Of a DNA stretch of 64,000 nt, positions 11,685 to 22,990 are shown piece after piece. The position numbers and the translations under genes are program-made. The notes below the pieces were generated by a model, which was not told the origin of the DNA, did no database searches, and worked only from the letters and a program-made list of their open reading frames with translations. Within the stretch, counting starts at the first letter, position 1, and every line of letters begins with the position of its first letter. The DNA is taken from positions 806,001 to 870,000 of the forward strand of contig JBBMOL010000225.1 in assembly GCA_037954665.1 (NCBI GenBank), written 5' to 3'. This DNA is from Laguncularia racemosa. Its lineage: Eukaryota; Streptophyta; Magnoliopsida; Myrtales; Combretaceae.

Positions 11685-12714
11685 GAATGTCTGATGATGA
11701 ATTTGATGAACCTTCTGTTGGGAGTTATAGAGGTTATAGTAGTAGGAATAGAGGAACTAGGGATTGGGAAGATAGAGGAGATAGGAATAGAGAGGATAAT
11801 CAACTGAGTAGTATAAAGATGAAGATTCCTCCTTTCCAAGGGAAGAATGATCCCGAGGCGTACTTAGAGTGGGAGAAGAAGGTAGAGATGGTGTTTGATT
11901 GTCACAACTATAGTGGGAGAAAGAAAGTGAAACTTGCTGCCATTGAATTTTCGGATTATGCCATAGTGTGGTGGGATCAACTAATGTTAAATCAAAGAAG
12001 GAATGGCGAACCACCTATTGAGTCGTGGGAAGAGATGAAGAGGGTGATGAAGAAGCGGTTTGTGCCTGCGTATTTCTATCGTAAATTACACAACAAATTG
12101 CAAACTCTTAGGCTGGGAAGCCGAAATGTGGATGAGTATTTCAAGGAGATGGAAGTTACTATAATTAGGGCGAATGTAGAGGAGGATAGAGAGGCTACCA
12201 TAGCTAGGTTTCTTGCTGGATTGAATAGAGAAATTCAAAATGTCGTGGAATTGCAGCATTATGTAGAATTGGAATATATGGTTCATATGGCTATAAAGGT
12301 TGAGAACTAACACAGGAGGAAAGGTAGTAGTATTGCACGGTTTCAACAGGGTGCTGGTTCATCCGCCTGGAAGACTAACCAATGGAAGAAGGAAGAAAAG
12401 CCTTTACCCACTAAACCAAAAGGAGAGTAGAGGCAAGCGGGTTCTACTCCTGGTAACCAAGGTAAACCTGATTCTTCTACTCCTAGAAATCATGACATTA
12501 GATGTTTTAAATGCCAAGGTAGAGGCCATATTGCTAGTCAATGTCCGAATAGGCGTGTTATGATTCTGCGTGATGATGGTGAGTATGAGACTGAGGGGGA
12601 TAGTGAAGAGGATGATATGCCTCCATTAGAGGACGCTAGTGATGATGAGGAGCCTGCAGTAGGGAAGTTAGTGGCAGTAGTGAAGAGAGCTTTGAATATG
12701 CAGGTGAAGGAAGA
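11685..12714 (+). pseudogene. Element A gag, main part with zinc knuckle
   Basis: Resumes right after copia N with the duplicated GAATG. Contains the acidic/Arg-rich block (SDDEFDEPSVGSYRGYSSRN), the capsid-like gag domain (PPFQGKNDPEAYLEWEKKVE ... FRFVPAYFYRKLHN ... NVDEYFKEMEVT) and a CCHC knuckle CFKCQGRGHIASQC at 12503-12544. A TAA at 12308-12310 and a TAG at about 12427 interrupt the frame. The Glu/Asp-rich tail leads into the protease without a gag stop, so gag and pol were one polyprotein. Confidence 0.88.
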
Positions 12715-13549
12715 AGAGGAGGTTCAAAGAGAGAATATCTTTCATACTAGATGTTATCTAAGTGATCATATTTGCAGTTTGATCATTGATGGAGGAAGTT
12801 ACACTAATGTGGTGAGTAATTTTATTGTCGAGAGGCTGGGACTCAAGACGACTAAACACCCTAGTCTATATAAATTGTAATGGCAGAATGATAGTGGCGA
12901 GACTAAGGTGAGTAAGCAAGCCTTGATTGCTTTTCGCATTGGTAGGTATGAGGATGAGGTGTTATGCGATGTAGTGCCGATGCAAGCGTGTCATGTGTTG
13001 TTGGGGAGGCCATGGCAATTTGATAGGAAGGTTATTCATGATGGCTTTTCTAACAAGTATACGCTTGTTCACCAAGGGAAAAGCTTTAATCTTAAACCTT
13101 TAACAACTAAACAGGTGTATGTGGATCAGTTGTAGCTACAATAGTCTCTTGCAAAATATAAGGTGAGTGAAAAACAGAGGGAGAGTGAGAGAGCAAAAGA
13201 TAACGAGAAAGAAAAGGAACACAAAAGTCGATATCAAAAGGAAAAAGAGAGGAAGGCTAAAAAGAGTGTGAGAGACCAAGTTGAAGGGGGATCAACTTTG
13301 GTGGTGAGTGAAATGGAGAGTGCAGCCTTGCAAAAGGAGAGTTGTGTGGCAAGAGCGAGTGTAGTGAGGAGAGCGTTAGTGATGAAGCAACCTATGTTGT
13401 TGCTGGTCTTTAAGGAAACTTGTTTGAATACTAACGAACTATTTAACTCTTTGCCTAGTGTGGTTGTGTCTATTGTGCAGGACTTTGAAGATGTCTTCCC
13501 TGAGGAGGTTCCAAAGGGATTACCACCTATTCGTGGTATTGAGCACTAG
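12715..13549 (+). pseudogene. Element A protease and linker
   Basis: Aspartic protease with IFHTRCYL, active-site LIIDGGS at about 12778-12798 (Asp-Gly-Gly-Ser in place of the usual Asp-Thr/Ser-Gly), and the C-terminal flap partner VLLGRPWQFD at about 12995-13025. A TAA (12879) and two CAG-to-TAG changes near 13134-13145 break it. A Lys/Glu-rich linker (13163-13270) follows, then the VFPEEVPKGLPPIRGIE lead-in to RT, ending at TAG 13547-13549. Element B has the same amber codon. Confidence 0.82.
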
Positions 13550-14430
13550 ATTGACCTTGTACCCGGAGCATTGACTCCAAACAAACCAGCTTATAGGAGC
13601 AATCCAGAGGAGACAAAGGAACCCCAAAAACAGGTCGATGAATTAATGGAGAAGGGGTACGTGAGAGAAAACATGACTCCATGTGCAATGCCTGTGATTT
13701 TAGTACCTAAGAAGGATGGGTCATGGAGAATGTGTGTTGACTGCCTCGCCATCAACAACATCACGGTAAAGTATCGTCATCCCATTCCTCGCTTAGATGA
13801 CATGTTAGATGAGTTACAGGGGTTTAGTGTTTTTTCCAAAATTGATCTGAAAAGCGGATATCACCAAATTAGAATGAAAGAAGGTGATGAATGGAAAACC
13901 GCATTTAAGACAAAATATGGATTGTATGAGTGGTTTGTAATGCCTTTCGGTTTAACTAACGCATTTAGTACTTTTATGAGACTTATGAACCATCTTTTGA
14001 GGACTTTTATTAGCAAATTTGTGGTTGTCTATTTTAATGATATCCTCATTTACAGTAAGAGTTTGGAGGACCGTATATCTCACTTGAGGGATGTTTTAGA
14101 AGTGCTTTAAAAGGAGCAATTATATGCTAACCTCAAGAAGTGCACTTTTTGCACAAACAAATTTGTGTTTCTTGGTTTTGTTGTTAGTGCACAAGGGATA
14201 CAGGTTGATGAAGAAAAGATTTGTGTGATCCAAGAATGGCCTAGTCCAACTAATGTAGGTAATGTGCGGAGTTTCCATGGACTAGCGAGCTTTTACAGCA
14301 GGTTTGTGAAGGATTTCAGTACCATTATAGCACCACTTACTGAGATAATTAAGAAGAACGTGGGGTTCAGATGGGGAGAGCAACAAGAGAAGGCCTTTCA
14401 GAGGCTTAAAAATAAGCTAACTTAGGCGCC
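13550..14430 (+). pseudogene. Element A reverse transcriptase
   Basis: Standard Ty3 RT motifs in order: NKPAYRSNPEE, VPKKDGSWRMCVD, YRHPIPRLDDMLDEL, FSKIDLKSGYHQIRM, FKTKYGLYEWFVMPFGL. The catalytic box reads VVYFNDILIYS near 14030: Asn replaces the first catalytic Asp of YxDD, which would abolish polymerase activity. TAA at 14108 and CAG-to-TAG near 14422 (LT*AP) are further breaks. Two changes in the APSTFMR block also differ from relatives (AFSTFMR). Confidence 0.87.
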
Positions 14431-14812
14431 ATTACTTGCTTTACCTAATTTCTCTAAAACATTTGAAATTGAGTGTGATGCTTCAGGATTAGATATTGGA
14501 GTAGTGCTCATGCAGGAGAGAAGACCAATTGCATTCTTTAGCGAGAAGCTAAGTGGGGCAACCTTGAACTACCCTACTTATGACAAGGAGTTATGTGCAT
14601 TGGTTCGAGCACTAGAGACTTGGCAACACTATCTTCGGCCAAAAGGGTTCGTGATCCACACTGACCATAAATCCTTGAAGTACTTGAAGGGACAACATAA
14701 GCAAAACAAAAGGCATGCTCGTTGGGTGGAGTTCATCGAAACATTTCCCTATGTCATCCACTATAAGCAAGGTAAAGAGAATGTCATTGCTGATGCACTT
14801 TCTTAAAGGTAT
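14431..14812 (+). pseudogene. Element A RNase H
   Basis: RNase H of the Ty3 type, with ECDASGLDIGVVL (first catalytic Asp), RPIAFFSEKLSGATLNYPTY, HTDHKSLKYL and VIADALS near 14790-14806. A TAA follows directly where relatives read SRRY. It would degrade template RNA during cDNA synthesis. Confidence 0.85.
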
Positions 14813-16318
14813 GCTCTTATCTCTACTCTTAGTTCTAGACTTCTTGGTTTTGAGCACATTAAGGAATTGTATGCTACTGATCGAGATTTTTGTGAGTATG
14901 TGCATTGTGAGAAGAGTGGTCATGGTAAGTTTTATAAACATGAAGGATTCTTGTTTAGGGAGAGTAGACTATGCATTCCAATTTGTTCTTTAAGAGAATT
15001 ACTAGTGAGGGAGTCTCATGGAGGAGGTTTAATGGGACATTTTGGAGTAGCTAAAACCTTAGGGGTATTGCAGGAACACTTCTATTGCCCTCACATGAAA
15101 CGAGATGTTGAGAGGATTTGTGAGCAATGTGTCACGTGTAAGCAAGCAAAATCTAGAGTCCAACCTCAAGGGCTTTATACCCCACTTCCCATTCCTCATG
15201 AGCCTTGGGTAGATATTTCCTTAGATTTTGTGTTAGGATTACCCAGGTCTAGACATGGTCGAGATTCTATTTTTGTAGTCGTGGATAGATTCTCTAAAAT
15301 GGCACATTTCATTCCTTGTCACAAAACAGATGATGCTTGCAATATCGCTAATTTGTTCTTTAGGGAAGTTGTGAGATTACATGGTATGCCTAGAACAATC
15401 ATATCGGATAGAGATGCTAAGTTCTTGAGCTACTTCTGGAAGACCTTGTGGGCTAAGTTAGGAACTAAGTTATTGTTTTCTACTACTTGTCATCCACAGA
15501 CTGATGGTCAAATTGAGGTAGTAAATCGAACTTTATCTACTTTGTTGAGGACTGTCATTAAAAAGAACATTAAAAGTTGGGAAGATTGTTTGCCGCATGT
15601 TAAATTTGCCTATAATCACATAATGCATTCTGCTACTAAGTTTACTCCTTTTGAAATTGTGTATGGTTTTAATCCACTAACTCCTTTGGATTTATCACCT
15701 CTGCCTATTTCTGAGTATGTTAATCTAGATGGCAAGAAGAAAGTAGAATTTGTTAAACAAATCCATGAGAAGGCAAGGCTAAACATTGAGCAAAGAACAG
15801 AGCAGTATGTGAAACAAGCCAACAAGGGTCGTCGACAAGCTGTCTTTGAACCTGGAGACTAGGTTTGGGTTCACATGCGCAAAGAGTGGTTTCCTGTGTA
15901 GCGTCGATCTAAACTACTTCCTAGAGGCAATAGACCATTTCAAATTCTTGAGCGCATAAATCATAATGCATACAAGATAGATTTACCCGGTGAGTATCAA
16001 GTAAGTGCTACATTTAATGTTATTAATTTGAGTCCTTTTGATGCAGGCAATGATTTGAGGAAAAATCCTTTTCAAGAGGAGGGGAATGATGAGAGCCATG
16101 ATGGGAGCCAAGCCAGAAGATGGAATGTGGATCCTCTTGAAGTGCCACCTAGACCGATCACAAGAACTCGAGCAAAACGATTCAAGGAAGCACTTAACAG
16201 GTTGATAAAGGATGTCCATGAAGTCGGAAAGGATTGGAGCAATCATGAAGTTGGAAAGGATCGGAACAACCATGGGAATGCCCTTGCTCTTGTACAAGTC
16301 ATAACGAATACAGGTTGA
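14813..16318 (+). pseudogene. Element A integrase, running into the 3' LTR
   Basis: 331 open codons at 14867-15862: HHCC zinc region (HGGGLMGHFGV...CEQCVTCKQAK), core with PWVDISLDFVLGLPRS (first Asp), ISDRDAKF (second Asp) and TDGQIEVVNRTL (Glu), so the DDE triad is intact. At 15860-15862 GDW becomes GD* (TGG to TAG). The tail (VSATFNVINLSPFDAG...) crosses the PPT and the LTR start at 16087 and ends at TGA 16316-16318 after the PITRTRAKRFKEALN motif. No chromodomain is visible. Confidence 0.87.
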
Positions 16319-16927
16319 AGAGGGCGTATCTTTACAAGGCACGGCCGTGTAAGTGTCTGGAAGTTACACAGAATCATACACGGTCGTATACACGGTTCAA
16401 AGGCACGGCCATGTATGGTGTCAAGAATTTCCACAGAAAGATACATGACTAGAAGTACACGGTCGTGTATAAGCTCCACACCGACTCAAAGCCGCCGACC
16501 TTCACTCAGACGTTGCCGGCCTTTAAGTTATTGTTTTGTTATTTTACGCAACTTATTGAAGCTATGTCGTTTTGGGGCATCATTGTTACGAATTCTAAAT
16601 CCTAATAAAAAGCTCCTAGGGTTTAGATACACCATAGAATATAGAATATACAACATACAAGTTTGAAAATTCACTTTTGAGAGAATTCCTCTCTTGGTTC
16701 TTTAAAGAACTACTCTAGAACTTATCGGATTTTCTTCCGTGGCGTTCATCCTGACTTATCAATCGGTCTTTCATCCCGATTGTGGCATCTACATATTATA
16801 CCAAGGTTCTTGTCTCACTTATAGGCAACGGGTCGCAGTTTCCACTTGAGTGTGTTTGGCATCTTGGGTAGCAAATTCCGAACGTATTGGTATTGGGTTT
16901 CGTCACACGTTGGCATGGTTCGTATCA
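16087..16927 (+). repeat. 3' LTR of element A
   Basis: 841 bp, TGATGAGAG...CGTATCA. The start is fixed by the purine tract AAGAGGAGGGGAA just before it and by the independently proven LTR start of element B. The first ~230 bp are also pol coding. U3 holds ACACGGTCGTGTA-type inverted repeats (16340-16465). Confidence 0.85.
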
Positions 16928-16991
16928 GTTTGGTATCAGAGCAAACCAATTTCGTATCAGTTTGGTATCAGAGCAAACCGATTCCGTATCA
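16928..16991 (+). repeat. Two 32-bp units, each with a PBS motif, after the A 3' LTR
   Basis: Two near-identical units (16928-16959, 16960-16991). Each starts GTTTGGTATCAGAGC, identical to the first 15 bases that normally follow a 5' LTR, and each ends CGTATCA like the LTR terminus. A PBS should not follow a 3' LTR. Origin unknown; see findings. Confidence 0.85.
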
Positions 16992-18380
16992 AAAATGGAA
17001 TAAAACCTTAAGTCTCACAAATTCAATTTTACATTAGGGCCCTAAAATAACATTTCATCTAAATAGTCTACCATTCACAATTCTCACTTTATCATTCTTG
17101 GCTTCCAAAAACTTTTGACACTTCACATATTATCCCATCCCAAGCTTTTAAGATTTTTACCTACAAAATAGTTTGTCTAAGGGGTGAGCACACTACGGAT
17201 CAGTGAATGAGAGTGTAATACTCTCAATGCTACACATGCAAAAGCAATTTCAACTTAAGTTATCAAATCATATGCTATGCATGAATAACCATATGAATGC
17301 AGCATCTCACGTGGTCTTCTGGTAACCGATGTAAAGTTTAGGGTTTATGCCCCCTTGACCTTGGGTTAGGGATTTCGGAGCCACCATCAGTGCTTGAGTA
17401 TCACAAGCAATTCAATTATTCTTATCTCTTTGATGATTAAAATATCTTTTAACTTTAATATTATAAACTCGAGTGTCCTCATACACTGAGTGCTCTCGTA
17501 CCTCATGCACTAAGCAACACCCTCAAGGACCAACTAAACTCAAAATTGTCAAGGTGCGACAATCCCCTAGTCACTTAGTTCACGCTTAGCAGAATAGTAA
17601 TCCTTTGATTACTTCCAACGAGCCCTATAGCAGTGATGGCCTTTAATTTCATGCAATGCATGTCAATTTTTATTAACCAAATGTCATTATGTCAATTTAG
17701 ATTTAAGTGATCAATCAGATAAAACAAATCAGGTAAAGTAAACCACTTATAAGGAAATAAAATTTCACAACAAAGCAACAAGCAAAAACCAGCTCAATAG
17801 TAGCATATTACGACCCAATTTCATCAATCACGCTGCTACTTAGGCTATTAGACATCAGGTTTCTATTTTTGTATCAAAATAGAAACAATCAATTATTATT
17901 CCACTTTAAGAAATTCTCGGTTCGTTGCAATCCAATTAACTAGGATTGATACATCATTCTCATTCTTCAACAACAATCGAGTCACTCCATTAGTCAATCG
18001 TCGAAATCCCAAAATTTGTAAAAATAAGTCCACCAATATACATCACATAATTATCAATCACAAATACTAAATCCACTTCGTCAAAATATGCACTTCCATT
18101 CACAACTTCATTGTCATAATCTAACAATTTCTCTATTGATATTAATTTATAACAATCAATAATTTTTATTTTAATAATGATTTCACAATCATAAATATAT
18201 ACGTATGAAAATATATATATATTTATATTATCTAACCCTATTTATATATATACATATATTTTTAATTTATCTAGGGAGGTACGTTTGCAAAATTTGTTTC
18301 CTTACGAATTTTCCAAGAGTGAAAGAAATTATTTATTAGCTTTGAAAGGTAGAAATTTATACTCTTGACTTTATATAATT
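16992..18380 (-). mobile_element. Relic K, left part (probable Tekay/Del-like LTR sequence)
   Basis: AT-rich, no coding potential that I can support. Blocks such as the TGAGCACACTACGGATCAGTGAATGAGAG stretch near 17185 and GGTACGTTTGCAAAATTTG near 18278 look like long Tekay/Del-type LTRs. It is split from 25746 onward by element F (TSD TAATT). The assignment rests on general resemblance and on the LTR-like end at 29117, not on paired LTRs. Confidence 0.4.
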
Positions 18381-19404
18381 TGATGTGCCTAAAAACCAAG
18401 ATTAAGCACCTGCAAATGAATCAAAGAAACGACTTCAATTCACAATTAAAAATTGGTTCAATAGGATCATGAATTGCGTGAACCTTAATGGAGATTTAAT
18501 GAAATCCGAATGCTCAAAGTTGCAATTAACAATCCAACAATGAATAATCTTCTCCAATATAACAACAATCACAAGAATTTCACGTGAATTACACACAAGA
18601 ACAAGAAGATCCAATTTCGTGATTCACTTTCCCAACAAAATGACCCACGATTCCAAGAAGATGCTAAATTGAAGGTTGAAAATTAAGGCTAAAACCAATC
18701 AATTAAGTAACACGAATTTGATTACAAATGCAATCAAATTCGGTCAATAAACAACCAATTCAACCCTAGATATTACTCACTAGAGAGAAAAGGAAATTGC
18801 AACAAAGTAAATTTGATATTACTCACAAATTAGCCTTGAAGCCACTCTCCACAACCTCAAATTGGGATTTGAAATTGATAAGAGCAAATGAATTAAGAAT
18901 AAGCCCTAACCCTCTCGCATAAAAGTGAAGTTCAATTCTAAAAAATGGCCTCCTCAAACCCTACTTTAAGCAAGTATTTATACTTGCTCCCTTTAGCATT
19001 AAAAAATGCACAAAATTACAACTATGCGAATTTTAAGTTAGCTAGTCCTTAAATGGAAATTACAATCAAAATGAAAGTTTCCCAAAAGAAAATACAACAT
19101 AAAATAATCTATACAAATGAAAAATATGTAAAAGAAATGAGTCTTCATGATGCCGATCTTCAAGGTACTTTCTTAATTAAGCCTCGATGAGAGACCCGAC
19201 TCGCTCAAGAGTATAGGTGATTTGGTATTCTGTAGGACTGATAAGTGAGCCTGCTGGAATGCACTACAATTATAATGTAGAAATGAAGAAAATAGATTAG
19301 CTTCCTCAAGATTAGGTTTCTCATGCAAGATTCTCAAAACTAAGTTATGGAGACCCTTAGCTCGGGCCCTGGTGATAGGTCCTGTAGGAGTTTGCTTCAT
19401 ATCA
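18381..19404 (-). repeat. 3' LTR of element F
   Basis: 1024 bp, TGATGTGCC...CATATCA on the plus strand; pairs with 24729-25745. The element-strand start TGATATGAAGC lies after a CGAGGAGA purine tract and inside the pol tail. Confidence 0.88.
18969..18988 (-). promoter_or_regulatory. TATA box inside a 20-bp palindrome (F 3' LTR)
   Basis: AGCAAGTATTTATACTTGCT: two 9-base arms that are exact reverse complements around TT. On the element strand it reads GTATAAATAC. The same palindrome occurs in G (20805-20824) and H (34604-34623), and with 8-base arms in the F 5' LTR (25312-25329). Confidence 0.75.
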
Positions 19405-20219
19405 TCTCCTCGGGCTTCTGGAAGATATGCCCTCAAATCTAATAGGTCTTCATGCATGTCGTCTGATAAGTATGGTGATAGATCCAAGACATTAAAGGCC
19501 GTTGATACTCCATAGTCTCTTGGTAACTCTATCTGATAGGTGTTATTGTTAGCGCGCTTTAAAACCCTAAATGGTCTATCTAACCTAGGAGACAGCTTCT
19601 GTAACTTCTTATGTCGAAACTCGTCCTTGCTAAGATTAATCCAGACTAAGTCACCTGGATTATAAAGATGAATTTTCCTATGTATATTTCCCTGGATTCT
19701 CTACTGTTCATGGGTCTTCTAAAGGTGTTTAGTTGTTTTATCATGAATGTGCTGAATTTGTCTGGCTTGGTCAACACCACTAAGACTCTCTTCCTTTGTC
19801 GCTGATCCTACTATAAAACCCAATGGAATAGAAGGATTATAGCCATAAACAACTTCAAAGGGAGACTTACTGGTTGAACTATGAGTAGACCTATTGTAAG
19901 CGAACTCAACAATAGGAAGACACAAGTCCCAATCAGTAAGATTCTTGCCAACTATTGCTCTAAGTAGATTCCCAAGCGTACGGTTGATAACTTCTGTTTG
20001 TCCATCTGTCTGTAGATGGCAAGAGGTACTGTACATAAGCTTAGTACCTAGTCTTTTCCATAATGTCTTCCAAAAGAAACTAAGAAACTTAGTGTCTCTA
20101 TCGAACACTATGTTGTGTGGAACTCCATGTAATTTGACAATTTCCTGCACAAAAATTTTAGCAATAAAAAGAGCATCATCTATTTTGTGACAAGGCACAA
20201 AGTGTGACATTTTCCTTAA
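19173..20219 (-). pseudogene. Element F integrase, C-terminal half and pol tail
   Basis: Reads right to left from the G insertion: KMSHFVPCHKIDDALFIAKIF, then FDRDTKFLSFFWKTLW (second catalytic Asp), TDGQTEVINRTLGNLLRAI (Glu), NRSTHSSTSKSPFEVVYGYNP. After a stop near 19718 the tail continues to MDLSPYLSDDMHEDLLDLRAYLPEARGDD (19487) and GPITRARAKGLHNL inside the LTR, stopping at 19173. The part holding the first catalytic Asp lies on the other side of G. Confidence 0.85.
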
Positions 20220-21257
20220 TGATGTGCACAAAACCCCTTTGAAACACAATCAAATGACTCAAATAAAACAAGTCTCAATTCAATCACAAACCGGCCCACT
20301 AAGGAGAAAATTCACGTGAACACCTTGGAGATTTAGATGGAAAATGTAGATCAAATGATGTAATTACAATCCCTTTTGTAACATTCACCAAGTAACCACA
20401 AAAATGATTGAAAATCCACATGAAAATCAAATCAAAAGAAAGCAACAAACCATGAATTCCACTTCCCCCCTTTAATCCCAAATTCACTCTAATCACTAAA
20501 TGATATATATAATTCAAGTACTAAAACAACAATCAATCTTACAAGATGATTATCCACGAAATACAACCACAAATATGTTCAAGAAAGATTCAAATCTACC
20601 CTAGATATGACTCACTAGAGAAGAAATGAACATACAACAAAGATGGAATCGATATGACTCACAATTCCCCTTCGTCGCACTCGCCACAATTCTAATTCTT
20701 GGGTTGAAATTGATAAGAGGTTTGAACTAAGGATGAACCCTAATTCCACACGTGGAAGTGTATGATTCTAATATGCAAAAATGGCCTCCTCAAACCCTCT
20801 TCTAAGCAAGTATTTATACTTGCTACTCATAGGGTTAGAAAGTAGTCAAAATTACAAGTTTGCCACTTTTAAGATGGCTAGTCCTAAATGAAAATTACAA
20901 GGAAATAAAAGTGTCCCAAAATGATTACAACATAAATAGTCCATGCAAATGAAAAATATATAAAATAAATTGGTTTTCAAGATGCCGATCTTCTATAGGA
21001 TCCATCGGCCCAGCTCATCGCCAGTTCAGGTCGGTCCATGGATAACCCACAAGCTGAGTTTGAGGGAGTTTGTCCATTGCCCTATAAAATATGATAAGTG
21101 TGCCTATTGGAAAACACAATATAAGAATAATAGAAAAGAGGTTAATTTATAAATAATTCCGGGGTCGATCTACTCAAAATGGGTCCTCATCACCAAAATT
21201 CGAATTCCTTTAGTTCTTGCCTTAATGATAGGTCTTGTTGGATTTTGATTCCTATCA
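20220..21257 (-). mobile_element. Element G: solo LTR in the F integrase
   Basis: 1038 bp, TGATGTGC...CCTATCA on the plus strand, with perfect 5-bp duplications CTTAA (20215-20219, 21258-21262). It interrupts the integrase codons VVVDRLS / KMSHFVPCH. No internal region is left, so the element has been reduced to one LTR by recombination between its two LTRs. It carries the palindromic TATA (20805-20824). It defines the short form of this LTR family, ending GTGCACATCA on the element strand. Confidence 0.93.
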
Positions 21258-21749
21258 CTTAATCGATCAACAACCACCATAATATAGTCTTTTTCCCTTT
21301 ATGTTCTAGGTAATCCCAACACAAAATCCATACTGATATCAGTCTAGGGTTTATCTGGTATAGGCAAAAGCATGTACTCACCTTGTGTACCTTTCTTCCC
21401 TTTAGCTCTCTTACAAATACCACACCTTTCTAATACCCTATGGACATCCTTTATCATACCCTTCCAATAGAAATTCTCCCTCAATATGGCTAGGGTTCTC
21501 TTCTCACCAAAATGTCCTGACAATCCACCTGCATGTGCTTCCCTCACTAATAACTCCCTCACAGATCCAGATGGAATACATAGTTTTCCTGATTTATATA
21601 TAAACCCCTCAATCACGCAATAGCCATCATATATCTTGCCCCCATAACACCTCTCCATAACAGTCTTGAATTCCTCATCACATATATATTGTTCTTTCAA
21701 TAATTCAAAACCCAGCAATTTTGATTGAAGAGAAGTGATAAGTATATAC
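21258..21749 (-). pseudogene. Element F integrase, N-terminal half
   Basis: Zinc-binding region REAHAGGLSGHFGEKRT...CGICKRAKGKKG, then after a stop near 21343 the core start DISMDFVLGLPRT (first catalytic Asp) and the MVVVDRL that runs into solo LTR G. Together with 19173-20219 this makes one integrase gene with a 1-kb insertion. Confidence 0.85.
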
Positions 21750-22990
21750 CGTCGTGATAAAGCGTCAGCAACAATATTCTGATTACCCTTTTTGTACTTT
21801 ATCACATAAACAAAACCCTCTAGAAACTCCACCCACTTAGCTTGGCACTTAGACAAATGTTGTTATCCCCTGAAATGTTTCAAAGATTCATGATTTGTTT
21901 AAATAATAAACTCTCTCGGGAGGAGATAATGCTGCCACATCATGAGAGCTCTCACTAAGGAATAAAATTCCTTATCATATATAGAATAGTTTAAAGTTGC
22001 ACCACTCAACTTCTCACTAAAATATGCTCTAGGTCTCTTTTCGTACATTAGTACAGCACCAATTCTAATCCCAAAAGCATCACATTCCAACTCAAAAGCT
22101 TTGTCAAAATCAGGTAAAGCCACTAATGGAGCACAAGTGAGTTTTTCTTTTACCTCTTCAAAACTCCTCTGAGCCTTTTCACTCCAGATAAAATGTACAC
22201 TCTTTTTAGTCAGTTCTGTGAGAGAACTGACAATACCACTGAAATTTTGAACAAAGAGTCTATAAAAGGATGCAAGTCCATGAAAACTTCTTACCTCAGT
22301 AACTGAAGTAGGTGTTGGCCATTCCTTGATTGCCCTCACTTTCTCCTCATCTACCCTAACACCTGAACTAGATACAACAAAACCCAAAATGGTTACCTCA
22401 GTTTAGTAAAAGGAACACTTCTGGATATTTGCAAATAGCTATTGTGTCCTCAATACTGAAAATACTGCCCGAAGATGCTCCACATGTTGTTCTAGGTTTT
22501 TGCTGTAGATCATAATATCATCAAAATAAACAACAACAAATTTTCCTAGAAATTCTTTTAGCACATTATTCATCAACCTCATAAAGGTACTGGGAGCATT
22601 ATTCAAACCAAAGGGCATAACCAACCACTCATACAGTCCATGATGTGTTTTAAAAGAGGTCTTCCACTCATCCCCTTCTCTCATCCGAATCTGGTGATAT
22701 CCGCTTTTAAGATCCACTTTGGAGAAGACCTATAACCATGCAGCTCATCTAACATATCATCAAGTCTAGGAATAGGATACCTGTATTTGATGGTGATTTT
22801 GTTGATGGCTCTGCTATCGATACACATTCTCCAAGTACCATCCTTCTTAGGAACAAGAAGGGTGGGAACAGCGCATGGGCTGAGACTCTCTCTAACAAAT
22901 CCCCGTTCAACCAATTCATCTACCTAACGCTTCAATTCTTTCACCTCCTTAGGATTCATGCGATATGCAGGTTGACTTGGTAATACTGAA
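21750..22990 (-). pseudogene. Element F reverse transcriptase and RNase H
   Basis: RT motifs SLSPCAVPTLLVPKKDGTWRM, YRYPIPRLDDMLDELHG, KSGYHQIRMREGDEWKT, and an intact catalytic VVYFDDIMIYS near 22510-22540. RNase H follows: FELECDAFGIRIGAVLM, RAYFSEKLSGATLNYS and IVADALSRR near 21750. Frames change near 22700, a stop lies near 22405 and others near 21870-21898, so the gene is dead but less decayed than I or M. Confidence 0.86.

Larger units (their letters stand above)
224..16927 (+). mobile_element. Element A: Ty3/gypsy retrotransposon (CRM-like, tentative), interrupted by copia N
   Basis: Order on the plus strand: truncated 5' LTR (224-900), initiator-Met PBS (904-915), leader, gag, [copia N, 1609-11684], rest of gag with a zinc knuckle, protease, RT, RNase H, integrase, polypurine tract at about 16074-16086, and 3' LTR (16087-16927). 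The pol frame runs through the PPT into the 3' LTR, as described for CRM-type chromoviruses. No chromodomain is seen. The lineage call is tentative and rests on the DGGS-type protease, the PBS and this overlap. The coding part is dead: many in-frame stops, several of them CAG to TAG. The left flank is outside the window, so no TSD can be checked. Confidence 0.85.

Noticed and set aside
11687..12310. ATG at 11688 as a new start creating an independent protein from A gag
   Set aside because: The ATG arises from the GAATG target site next to the N LTR; the frame is simply the interrupted A gag.
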